Shown one piece after another: positions 23,101 through 32,490 of a DNA stretch of 37,563 bases. Source of the DNA: CAZHGD01 sp964531735 (GTDB lineage: Bacteria; Armatimonadota; UBA10988); the NCBI GenBank assembly GCA_964531735.1, contig CAZHGD010000064.1, positions 1 to 37,563 on the forward strand, in the 5' to 3' direction. The number at the start of each line of letters is the position of its first letter. The stretch's first letter is position 1. The notes under the pieces were generated by a model. It ran no database searches and was not told the origin of the DNA. It was given only the letters and a program-made list of their open reading frames with translations. The position numbers were made by a program, and so were the translations under genes.

Positions 23101-24476
23101 GCGACCGGCGAGCGCTGGCCACCGCGCGGAACATCGCCGATGCCTGGGGCCACAAGGCCGACCTCAACTACGACTACACCAACGGCCGCGACTCCGGTTG
23201 GCACCTGCTGTTCACGTGTGCCGTCTACGAGCTGACCGGCGACCCGTACTACCTGAACGTGGCGCGGATCATCGTCGACCGCGTGGTCGAGCGCCAGACC
23301 GTCGATGGCGGCTGGCAGCGGATGCTGGTGCCCGGCCACTGCTACTGTGACCCGCCCCGCCACCGCGGCGAGGCCGGGTTCATGGTCGGCGTGTTGCTGA
23401 GCGGCCTGAAGGCCTACCACCAACTGACCGCTGACGCGCGCGTGCCGGAGGTGATGTACCGCGGCTCGAAGTACCTGATCGCCGACATGTGGGTGCCGGA
23501 GGTGAACGGCTTCCGCTACACCTCGTGCCCGAAGAGCAGCGCCGGTACCTGGTCGAACATCGGCCTGTTCGAAGGCATGGCCTATGCCGACCGGTTCCAC
23601 CCCGATGCGGAGGTCCAGCGCGTGCTGCGCGCCGGCTGCGACGCCTCGCTACGCAGCGTCTCAGCGTTCGGCAAGTCCATCTCCGCGCAGTTGCGCTCGG
23701 CGCCACGCGTGCTCTGGGACATGGAGCGCCTGGCCAAAGCCGACGAGGCTCGGGGCGTGCCGGTGGCGGTGGCGCCGCCGGAGCAGACGCTGGGGCTGGG
23801 CGCGGGTGACGAGGTGACGCTCGACGGTGGCCGCTCGCACGACCGCGGTGCCGGCCAACTGGTCGCCTGGGTCTGGGATTTCGGCGACGGCCAGCGGGGC
23901 GAAGGCCGGCAGACCAAGCACCGCTACCAGAAAGAGGGCAGCTACACGGTGCAGCTCACCGTACGCGACAACGACGGACTGACCTCCGCGGCGACCACGC
24001 GCGTCACCGTGGCGCCGGCCTGGGTTCGCCGTCTCGACCCGCAGCGCGCGCTGCTGGTCGAAGCCGAGTCGTTCAGCGCCGAAGGTGGCGGCAAGGTCCG
24101 CATCGAGTCGCGCGTGGCCAACTCGGGCAAGATGATCACCGGCTGGCACACCGACCTGGGTCACTGGCTCGAATGGCGCTTCAATGTCGCTGCGGCCGGC
24201 CGGTACCGAGTCATCCTGCGCTACTGCACCGACAGCACCGACACCCGCCGCAAGGTGGAACTGGACGGCGCGGTGCCGCGTCCGGACCTGGCCAGTGTGG
24301 CGTTCCCGCGCACCGGCGGCTTCTCGCTGGGGCGTGACGACTGGCGCTTCACGCTGCTCGGCGGCGAGGCCAATCCGTTCACCGTGCCACTTGCGGCCGG
24401 CGCGCACACGCTGCGGCTGACCAACCTGGGCGATGGGCTGGGGCTGGACTACCTGCTGCTGGTGCCGCAGGAGTGA
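20118..24476 (+). CDS. Secreted rhamnogalacturonan lyase-like (PcRGLX/YetA) multidomain protein
   Basis: A 1452-residue exported protein with a signal peptide (MHGRFGVALLCGLLALGSAV). In order: an N-terminal beta domain (about 40-220); a lectin-like segment (RYWLGVQLYDGPGEEKVRVD, about 290-355); the PcRGLX/YetA-type RIFT barrel (VPLKLLNADCLPPEGWLVTS, about 463-570); a central beta-sandwich with a calcium-loop-like DADGDGKLSPNE near 585; an alpha/alpha toroid (about 850-1210, PSHTWCEGHAEYYYLTGD); a PKD domain (about 1215-1305, VWDFGDGQRGEG); and a CBM6/CBM35-like module (about 1312-1452, LLVEAESFSAEGG). PcRGLX is an exo-acting rhamnogalacturonan I lyase (PL26 type). The protein probably binds and cuts plant pectin side material outside the cell. 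GGAGAG precedes the ATG. Domain order is well supported; activity is inferred. Confidence 0.82.
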   Translation: MHGRFGVALLCGLLALGSAVAQPAPLPLSPAEKERLGIAPTAEVSLVSIHDDQSKAGGDKSLSTKDYDAHRDLTTIEMGNVAGNRFLWRLTFADTYDTHSVLHLYLDADGDRKTGRQNGTGTDVMLSHSDGQPMATWYKPDGTTTTGPAPWLVVSGKMVYIAADVDLRQVNGHSKFRMMVLSERLDPHVMVDMTAWFEADGPGVSERPKYRMDSDVTADEGFRPFRGLPSILALKEQRGNLAVSIRQAKLEGFREDTVTEYRGISTMRTGAAGSTVTYPITATGRYWLGVQLYDGPGEEKVRVDLNGRRLGVLTATADWNDLVLYGSTQPVDLKAGDTVTVRALTSSGTYRFEELLLLSQAPPAWQPKYELTQVAATPESLTCLTTWPAKVTYQVTRDGREETTVEKSLGQNHRLALMPGAAGTARLSAQTPDGRTLTAGPVRIPGDDEPGRPGRDAVRRQPVPLKLLNADCLPPEGWLVTSGVPVPRGQLYSPLRYRDELPNVRLLAGQRPVPVQAAVTGRWPDGSVKWVLLSFTARPADGERYVMEYGTEVQPAPAPAWDEQSTSLHRVGRLRLEGTTLGWDADGDGKLSPNEVVIGAERKSLVLTDAQGGRYAMTCDGQTFTSAGSEKVEQQWYGSHRDAQGRKLWSSEIELTMPRGVPAVRVQHTFVNDDESQVFSRVRSLSWLLGLTGTQPKIAADQVMDAPVGATLRQVEDNRFEFGLGTGTPTTGRRAAGWAAVQRGDQSLAVIPRDFWQHYPKGLAITPEGVRLDLLPDIQGVPYGTDFYDTKQPDHRLYLYFDQGAYKVKQGCSKRQELWLTFGIDPAKAAKAVQTPPFVVAAPEWYQQTRAFGDISVVGQPVYPAYEEAVSGGLDGYFAGRERNREYGLFNYGDWYGERGVNWGNIEYDTQHMCFTHFVRSGDFRWFLAGEQAERHNADVDTVWAGRDLGKVHIHCVGHVGGYLTQKLAEGISGGGFTPSHTWCEGHAEYYYLTGDRRALATARNIADAWGHKADLNYDYTNGRDSGWHLLFTCAVYELTGDPYYLNVARIIVDRVVERQTVDGGWQRMLVPGHCYCDPPRHRGEAGFMVGVLLSGLKAYHQLTADARVPEVMYRGSKYLIADMWVPEVNGFRYTSCPKSSAGTWSNIGLFEGMAYADRFHPDAEVQRVLRAGCDASLRSVSAFGKSISAQLRSAPRVLWDMERLAKADEARGVPVAVAPPEQTLGLGAGDEVTLDGGRSHDRGAGQLVAWVWDFGDGQRGEGRQTKHRYQKEGSYTVQLTVRDNDGLTSAATTRVTVAPAWVRRLDPQRALLVEAESFSAEGGGKVRIESRVANSGKMITGWHTDLGHWLEWRFNVAAAGRYRVILRYCTDSTDTRRKVELDGAVPRPDLASVAFPRTGGFSLGRDDWRFTLLGGEANPFTVPLAAGAHTLRLTNLGDGLGLDYLLLVPQE

Positions 24477-24502
24477 TGGCCGCGGGCCGTCGGGCCGCCC
24501 TA

Positions 24503-24511
24503 TGCTATAGT
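24503..24511 (+). promoter_or_regulatory. Extended -10 promoter of the ATPase-nuclease pair
   Basis: TGC followed by TATAGT, with no clear -35, in the 56-base gap before the ATPase gene. Transcription would begin near 24518, and GGAG lies at 24522-24525, seven bases before the ATG. The pair therefore has its own promoter. Confidence 0.5.
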
Positions 24512-24532
24512 CAGCGGTAACGGAGCACGACC

Positions 24533-25543
24533 ATGGCAGCCAAGGGCATCAGCCACCTCGAGCTGACCAACTTCACGGCCTTCGCGCACCTGAGCATGGA
24601 TTTGTCCCCAGGCATCAACGTGCTGGTGGGCGCGAACAGCACGGGCAAAACGCATGTGCTCAAGGTCATGTACGACTTGCTGGCGAGTGCCCACGACGGG
24701 GCAACGACGGGTGAGCGGCTGGTGACCGACTTCATGCCGTATGATAGGCGGCTGTCGCGGTTGATACATGGCCAAGATCCCGATGGACAGGCCCGCATCA
24801 CCATCGTCTGCGGCAGCACCGAGTTGGACTGCGCTATCGACGGTGACCAACTGGGCTGGTGGTGCCCTGCGTCCGCAGGCGCGCCCGAAGTGCGCCAAGT
24901 GTTCCTGCCGGCCAAGGAGATCCTGGCTCACGCGCCTGGCTTCCGATCGCTCTACGGCCTGCGCCACATAGCCTTCGAGCGGCTCTTTGCCGACCTTATC
25001 GACCGCGCCTTCTTGCCACCCCTGCGAGTGCAGACACCAGCAGCGCAGGCGTTGCTGGCCCGCTTGGAGGGCCTCCTGGGCGGCCAGGTCATTACTCGTG
25101 ACGAGACCTTCCTGTTGCAGTCGGACAGCGTCGAGATCGAGTTCATGCTGTTGGCCGAAGGCCTGCGCAAGCTCGGTCTGCTCTGGCTGTTGGTCCGCAA
25201 TGGCACGCTTGGCGAAGGTGCCATCCTGTTCTGGGACGAGCCGGAGGCCAACCTGAACCCGCGGATGCTCGGCGAGGTGGTCGCGGCTCTGCTGGCGCTC
25301 CAGGAAGCCGGCGTGCAAGTCTTCCTGGCGACCCACAGCTACGTACTGCTGAAGGAGTTCGACTTGCGCGCCGGGCCGGAGCACGAGGTTCGCTACCACG
25401 CGTTTCGCCGTAACGACGACGATGAGGTGGAGGGCTCGTCCACAGCCGAGTTCGCCCTTATCTCACCAAACGCCATTCTCGACGCCTACGGCAGCCTGCT
25501 TGACCGGCAGCTTGCATGGCCGACCGAAGGGGTCACCTCGTGA
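24533..25543 (+). CDS. AAA/ABC-type ATPase of a two-gene cassette
   Basis: A 336-residue soluble ATPase of the SMC/RecF/OLD-like class. ISHLELTNFTAFAHL leads to Walker A GANSTGKT (33-40); LLAEGLRKLGLLWLL (207-220) sits in the signature-helix position; Walker B is ILFWDEPEANLNP with Asp235/Glu236; the switch His is in ATHSY (His268). VFLPAKEILAHAPGFRSLYG (about 123-141) is a family-specific segment. No coiled coil or nuclease domain is fused. It overlaps the next gene by four bases (GTGA), so the two are made together. In comparable pairs the ATPase senses a DNA or nucleotide state and licenses the partner. Base composition is lower in GC than the neighbours. Function inferred. Confidence 0.88.
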   Translation: MAAKGISHLELTNFTAFAHLSMDLSPGINVLVGANSTGKTHVLKVMYDLLASAHDGATTGERLVTDFMPYDRRLSRLIHGQDPDGQARITIVCGSTELDCAIDGDQLGWWCPASAGAPEVRQVFLPAKEILAHAPGFRSLYGLRHIAFERLFADLIDRAFLPPLRVQTPAAQALLARLEGLLGGQVITRDETFLLQSDSVEIEFMLLAEGLRKLGLLWLLVRNGTLGEGAILFWDEPEANLNPRMLGEVVAALLALQEAGVQVFLATHSYVLLKEFDLRAGPEHEVRYHAFRRNDDDEVEGSSTAEFALISPNAILDAYGSLLDRQLAWPTEGVTS

Positions 25544-26040
25544 GCGGACGCGTACTGGAGGAAGGCGACCTGCGCTTTGACTTCACCGCGGCTGTCGACG
25601 CGTACCACTTCGACACGGGCGTCGCAACCCACCGGCCCGATCACTGGAAGGGGGTTGACCTCATTGTCGAGGAGCCTGACCGCCGTCTGTTCATTGAGGT
25701 CAAGGACAGCCTTCACCCCAACGCCCAGCCAAAGAACGCGGCCCGAGCCCAGGCCGCCGAGCGGCAGCCGGCCTTCGCCCAGTGCATCCTCGGTCCCAAG
25801 GCGCTCTACAGCTACCTCTACCTGCACCTCATGGAGGCCGAGGAAAGGCCGACCGACTACGTCGTGCTGATCACCGACCTGAGCGACTCCGAACTGCCGC
25901 CCGCCACATCACTCGTCGAGCGCGCCGTCCGGCGTCCCTGGACCCGTCGGTACGTTCGGCACTGCCGCGTCGTCAACCTCAGTGCCTGGGAGCGCCTTCT
26001 GCCCAGCTACCCAGTGGTGCGCCATTCGGCCGCGCCCTGA
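25540..26040 (+). CDS. PD-(D/E)XK nuclease-like partner protein
   Basis: A 166-residue protein. GTG at 25540 is chosen: GAAGGGG lies seven bases upstream and it overlaps the ATPase stop; an ATG at 25516 would overlap by 28 bases. The core WKGVDLIVEEPDRRLFIEVK places Asp40, then after 12 residues Glu53-x-Lys55, the PD-(D/E)XK nuclease pattern, with strands before and after and a helix (NAARAQAAERQPAFAQ). Later strands TDYVVLITDLS and YVRHCRVVNLSAWERLL complete a restriction-enzyme-like fold. DNA or RNA cleavage controlled by the ATPase is the natural reading. The gene ends three bases from the gyrA stop codon on the other strand. The fold is inferred from motif spacing only. Confidence 0.7.
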   Translation: MSGRVLEEGDLRFDFTAAVDAYHFDTGVATHRPDHWKGVDLIVEEPDRRLFIEVKDSLHPNAQPKNAARAQAAERQPAFAQCILGPKALYSYLYLHLMEAEERPTDYVVLITDLSDSELPPATSLVERAVRRPWTRRYVRHCRVVNLSAWERLLPSYPVVRHSAAP

Positions 26041-26043
26041 CGC

Positions 26044-28689
<2,646 letters not shown>

Positions 28690-28811
28690 CGCTATTCCTC
28701 TTCTGATCCGAGGTCGGCGTCACGAAGGCACGGCCGACACGAGAGGTACTCAGGCCCGGTCTGGGCGCCCAGCCGACCGAGGTCCACCGCGGACCTGGTC
28801 CAGGCGGTGCG

Positions 28812-30953
28812 TCAGATGTCCAGGTTGCGCACCTTGCGGGCGTGCTCCACGATGTAGTTCTTCCGCGGCTCCACCGCGTCGCCCATCAGCACCGAGACGA
28901 TGTGATCGGCGCCCACGGCGTCCTCGATGGTCACCTGCAGCAAGGTGCGCGAATCCGGCCGCATGGTGGTGAACTCCAACTGCTCGGCGTTCATCTCGCC
29001 CAGACCCTTGTAGCGCTGCACCGTCACCCCACGCCGACCCGACAGCCGCTCCAGCGCCTGGTCGCGCTCGGCCTCGTTCTGGACATACTCGATGCGCCCA
29101 CCGTGCTTGACGCCGAATAGCGGCGGCTGCGCCAGATAGATGTGGCCGAGCTCGACCAGCGGCCGCAGATAGCGCAGGAAGAAGGTCAGCAGCAGCGTGC
29201 GGATGTGGCTGCCGTCCACGTCGGCGTCGGCCATGATGATGATCTTGTGGTAGCGCAGCTTGGCGATGTCGAAGTTGTTCGCCAGCGAGGCACCGTTCTT
29301 GCCCTTGCCGCGCTTGCCGTTGCCATTGCCGTTCTGGCCGCCGTTGTCATCGTCCAGCTCGAGGCCCAGATCGAGTTCGGGCTCCTCTTCCTCACCATGC
29401 ACGATCGCGGCCGCCTCGGCCGCCGCCTGCTCGCGGCGGCGGGCCTCGGCCTCCAGGATCTGGTCGCGAATCTCTTCCCAGTGCGCCGGATCGGCAATGC
29501 CCGTGCCGATGGCCGTGACGATGGTCCGGATGGCTTCGTGGTTGAGGATCTTGTCAATCCGGCTCTTCTCGACGTTGAGCGGCTTGCCACCCAAGGGCAA
29601 AATCGCCTGGAACCGGCTGTTGCGGCCGGCCTTGGCCGTGCCGGCGGCCGAGTCACCCTCGACGATGAACAGCTCGCACTCATCGGGACTGCGGCTGCCG
29701 CAGTCCCACAGCTTGCCCGGCATGCCGCCGACTTCCAGCGCCGACTTGCGCTTGATCAGCTCGGCGGCCCGCCGCGCGGCTTCGCGAGCGCGCGACGCGG
29801 TGATGGCCTTCTCGATGACCGCCCGACCCATCGCCGGGTTCTCTTCCAGGAAGGTCATCAGCGCGTCACCGACGATGGAGTTGACCAGCCCGTCCACCTC
29901 GGGGTTGGTCAGCCGGACCTTGGTCTGGCTCTCGAAGTTCGGTTCGGGCAGCCGCACCGAGATGACCGCCGCCAGGCCCTCGCGCACGTCGTCGCCGCTG
30001 AAGTTCTTGTCCTTCTCCTTCAGCAGGTTGGTGTTGCGCGCGTAGGTGTTGAGCGTGCGCGTCAAGGCGGTGCGCAGGCCGCTCAGGTGCGTGCCACCGT
30101 CGGGCGTGTGGATGCAGTTGGCAAAGCAGAGGGTGTTCTCGAGGTAGCCGTCGTTGTACTGCAACGCCACCTCGACGTCGACGCCTTCGCGTTCGTCGTG
30201 GATGTAGATCGGCCGGTGCAGCGGATCCTTGGTCTCGTTCAGGTACTCCACGAACTGCGAGATGCCGCCGCTGAAGTGGAACGTCTCCGTCCGCGGCGCC
30301 TCGGTGTCCGGGTCGATCTCGCGGTCGTCGGTGAGCACGATCTTCACGCCGCCGTTGAGAAAGGCCAGGTCCCGCAGGCGCTCGGCCAGGCGCTCGAAGC
30401 TGTAGGTGGTGAAGGTGAAGATGGTGTCGTCGGGCAGGAACCGCGTCGCGGTGCCGGTGCCCTCGGCGTCGCCGATGACTTCCAGCGGCACGACGGTGCG
30501 CCCGCGCTCGAAGCGAATGCGGTGCAGCTTGTCGTAGCGCCGCACATACACCTCGCAGTAGGTGGACAGCGCGTTGACGCACGAGACACCGACGCCGTGC
30601 AGGCCACCCGACACCTTGTAGGCCGAGCCCTCGCCGCCGAACTTGCCACCGGCGTGGAGCTTGGTCATGACCACTTCGACCGCGGGCTTGCCCTCGGTCG
30701 GGTGCATGTCCACCGGAATGCCGGAGCCGTTGTCTTCAACGGTCACACTGCCGTCGGTATGGATGGTGACCCGAATGGTGTCGCACCGCCCCGCCATCGC
30801 CTCGTCGATGCTGTTGTCGACCACTTCCGAAACCAGATGGTGCAGGCCGAGCACATCGGTGGTGCCGATGTACATCGAAGGCCGTTTGCGCACCGCCTCC
30901 AGGCCTTCGAGCACCTGAATCTGGGAAGCATCGTAGACGGGTTCACTCGCCAC
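28812..30953 (-). CDS. gyrB: DNA gyrase subunit B
   Basis: A 713-residue ATPase subunit of gyrase. GHKL ATPase motifs: EVVDNSIDEA, VEDNGSGIP, GGLHGVGVSCVNAL. The transducer domain precedes TOPRIM motifs VEGDSAAGTAKAGR, ILPLGGKPLNVE and MADADVDGSHI. Between TAIGTG and FDIAKLRYH lies an unusual insertion of about 70 residues (about 488-558), acidic then Asn/Gly/Lys-rich. GTG at 30953 is preferred: GGAGGTGA ends five bases upstream, and the protein then begins just before the conserved SQIQVLEGLEAVRKRP. A longer reading from 31076 would run back into the promoter. It should work with GyrA to introduce negative supercoils using ATP. Confidence 0.97.
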   Translation of the reverse strand: MASEPVYDASQIQVLEGLEAVRKRPSMYIGTTDVLGLHHLVSEVVDNSIDEAMAGRCDTIRVTIHTDGSVTVEDNGSGIPVDMHPTEGKPAVEVVMTKLHAGGKFGGEGSAYKVSGGLHGVGVSCVNALSTYCEVYVRRYDKLHRIRFERGRTVVPLEVIGDAEGTGTATRFLPDDTIFTFTTYSFERLAERLRDLAFLNGGVKIVLTDDREIDPDTEAPRTETFHFSGGISQFVEYLNETKDPLHRPIYIHDEREGVDVEVALQYNDGYLENTLCFANCIHTPDGGTHLSGLRTALTRTLNTYARNTNLLKEKDKNFSGDDVREGLAAVISVRLPEPNFESQTKVRLTNPEVDGLVNSIVGDALMTFLEENPAMGRAVIEKAITASRAREAARRAAELIKRKSALEVGGMPGKLWDCGSRSPDECELFIVEGDSAAGTAKAGRNSRFQAILPLGGKPLNVEKSRIDKILNHEAIRTIVTAIGTGIADPAHWEEIRDQILEAEARRREQAAAEAAAIVHGEEEEPELDLGLELDDDNGGQNGNGNGKRGKGKNGASLANNFDIAKLRYHKIIIMADADVDGSHIRTLLLTFFLRYLRPLVELGHIYLAQPPLFGVKHGGRIEYVQNEAERDQALERLSGRRGVTVQRYKGLGEMNAEQLEFTTMRPDSRTLLQVTIEDAVGADHIVSVLMGDAVEPRKNYIVEHARKVRNLDI

Positions 30954-31047
30954 CGGGGTCACCTCCACGGGGGGCGAATGACCGCCCCGAGGAACATCAC
31001 GCAGGAACACACCACACGCCTGCCGAACGGCGTTCGAGGATGCCGAT

Positions 31048-31076
31048 AGAGTACCACCGAACACCGATTCGGTCAA
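31048..31076 (-). promoter_or_regulatory. Promoter of gyrB-gyrA
   Basis: TTGACC (31076-31071), 17 bases, TACTCT (31053-31048) on the minus strand. The start would be near 31041, giving an 88-base leader ahead of the GTG. The -35 is identical to the one at 15036-15041. Confidence 0.55.
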
Positions 31077-31191
31077 CCGGAAGCGCGGTTCTCAAGCGGC
31101 TTTGGGCGGCGCTGGCGATCGGATGTTTGGACAACCACCAGCGGTGTTGGTTTCGCCCGCTCGGGACCGGTCGGCAAGGAGTCAGGCAGCG

Positions 31192-32421
31192 ATGACGACG
31201 CGGCTCAGACCGGTGGTCGAAGGCGACCTGGAGACCGTGATCGCGGTCCACCACGCGGCCTATCAGCGCGGACCCGACGCGCGTGATCAGGGGCTGTTCC
31301 GGCACAACTGGCGCGACTGGCTCGTGCTCGAAGCCGACGACCGCATCGTCGGCGTCGTGCGCCTCGTGATCGAGACCTTGCGCTACGGCCCGACCACCAC
31401 CATCCGGAAGGCCGAGGTCGGCCATGTCGGCATCGATCCGGCCCGTCAGGCGCAAGGTCTGGGCACCGCACTGATGCACGCGGTGGTGGCGACCATCCGG
31501 GAGCAGGGCGTGCCCCTCGCGCGCCTCGGCGGCTACCAGCCGTTCTATCGCCGGTTCGGGTTCGTGCCGTTCCCGCGTCGCTGCACGCACTTCCCCACCG
31601 ACCCCGTGCGGGCCGGCGCGGCGACCATCGCCTTTGCCGACAGCGTGCGGACCGACGAGGCGGACGAGGCGTGCCTGCGCCCGTACCATCCGGCCCGTGA
31701 TTGGGCCGAGCGCGCCCGGCTCGAGGCCACCTTCCTGCAAACCTACCTGGGCGCGCTGTTGCCGGTCCAGGCCGCCGGGCCGGCCACCGGTGGACCCGAC
31801 CGGACCGGCCTGCACTGGGTCTATGACGCCGGCGACGGCCTGCGCGGCTGGGTGGGCACCTGGGCCTCGGGCGACGAGGCGCAGCTCCATGGCGCCTTCG
31901 ACCCGGCGCACCCCAGCGCCGCCGCTGCGCTCCTCAAGCGCGTGTTGCGCGAGGTCAGCCGTCAGGGCTACCGTGAGGTGCTCGGGCGACTGCCGTTCTG
32001 CCCGGCGCTGGAAGCGGCGCTCGTGCGCGGTGGCGTCGGCTTCGTCCAGCGCGAGGTGTTCACCGCGCCGGCCGGCAACCTGCTGCTGCTCGCCGACCTC
32101 GGGCCGTTCGTGGCGGCGGCGACACCCGAATGGAGCCGCCGGCTGGCCGCCGCCGCGTGCCCCTTCAGCGGCGTGCTGCGCCTGTGTGTGGGCGGCCAGG
32201 AGGCCTACCTGCGGCTGGCGGCCACCGGCTGTGAGCCGGTGCCGGCCCAGACCGCGGCACTGAGCCTGACCTGCGAGCCCCGCGAGTTCCTGCTCTGCGC
32301 GCTCGGCTACCGCGGGTTCGGCGAGGTCGCCGGCACCGTCGAGGGCGACAGCGCCGCCGCGCGGGCCACACTGGCCGCGCTCTGGCCACGCGTCGCCACG
32401 GCTTCTGGTCCACTGGGTTGA
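31192..32421 (+). CDS. Eis-like GNAT acetyltransferase
   Basis: A 409-residue protein with the tripartite layout of the Eis family. An N-terminal GNAT domain has VGHVGIDPARQAQGLGTALM (acetyl-CoA loop from Arg85) and GGYQPFYRRFGFVPFPRR. A second degenerate GNAT-like domain follows (GLRGWVGTWASGDEAQLHGA), then a C-terminal SCP2-like part (GVLRLCVGGQEAYLRLAATG). Eis proteins acetylate amines, including aminoglycosides in mycobacteria, but most homologues have unknown substrates. ATG at 31192 has AAGGAG ten bases upstream; the open frame before it shows no homology. It diverges from gyrB over 238 bases. Resistance activity should not be assumed. Confidence 0.85.
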   Translation: MTTRLRPVVEGDLETVIAVHHAAYQRGPDARDQGLFRHNWRDWLVLEADDRIVGVVRLVIETLRYGPTTTIRKAEVGHVGIDPARQAQGLGTALMHAVVATIREQGVPLARLGGYQPFYRRFGFVPFPRRCTHFPTDPVRAGAATIAFADSVRTDEADEACLRPYHPARDWAERARLEATFLQTYLGALLPVQAAGPATGGPDRTGLHWVYDAGDGLRGWVGTWASGDEAQLHGAFDPAHPSAAAALLKRVLREVSRQGYREVLGRLPFCPALEAALVRGGVGFVQREVFTAPAGNLLLLADLGPFVAAATPEWSRRLAAAACPFSGVLRLCVGGQEAYLRLAATGCEPVPAQTAALSLTCEPREFLLCALGYRGFGEVAGTVEGDSAAARATLAALWPRVATASGPLG

Positions 32422-32475
32422 CCCCCTTGCGGAAGGTCACCGCGCGAGCGCGGGCAACCGGACTACCCAGTGGAC
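32408..32475. repeat. Nested inverted repeat before the SGNH esterase gene
   Basis: GTCCACTGGGT (32408-32418) and ACCCAGTGGAC (32465-32475) are perfect complements. Inside, TTGC/GCAA and CCGCGC-GA-GCGCGG can add further stems. The left arm overlaps the last codons of the acetyltransferase gene, and the right arm ends five bases before the AGGAGG of the esterase gene. It could end the upstream transcript, act as a translation-control leader, or be an operator. Confidence 0.45.
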
Positions 32476-32490
32476 TGACAGGAGGTTGAC

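Noticed and set aside
20496..23600. A 1034-codon open frame on the minus strand
   Set aside because: It lies entirely opposite the lyase-like gene. Its translation is rich in His, Arg, Gly and Val with no domain, as expected from the complement of GC-rich third positions.
28780..28796. AGGTCC-N5-GGACCT stem between gyrB and gyrA as a terminator
   Set aside because: Only six base pairs and no T-run; ending transcription here would separate two genes normally co-expressed.
31192..32421. Calling the acetyltransferase an aminoglycoside-resistance gene
   Set aside because: Only the Eis-like layout is seen; most members of this family have unknown substrates and nothing nearby suggests resistance.
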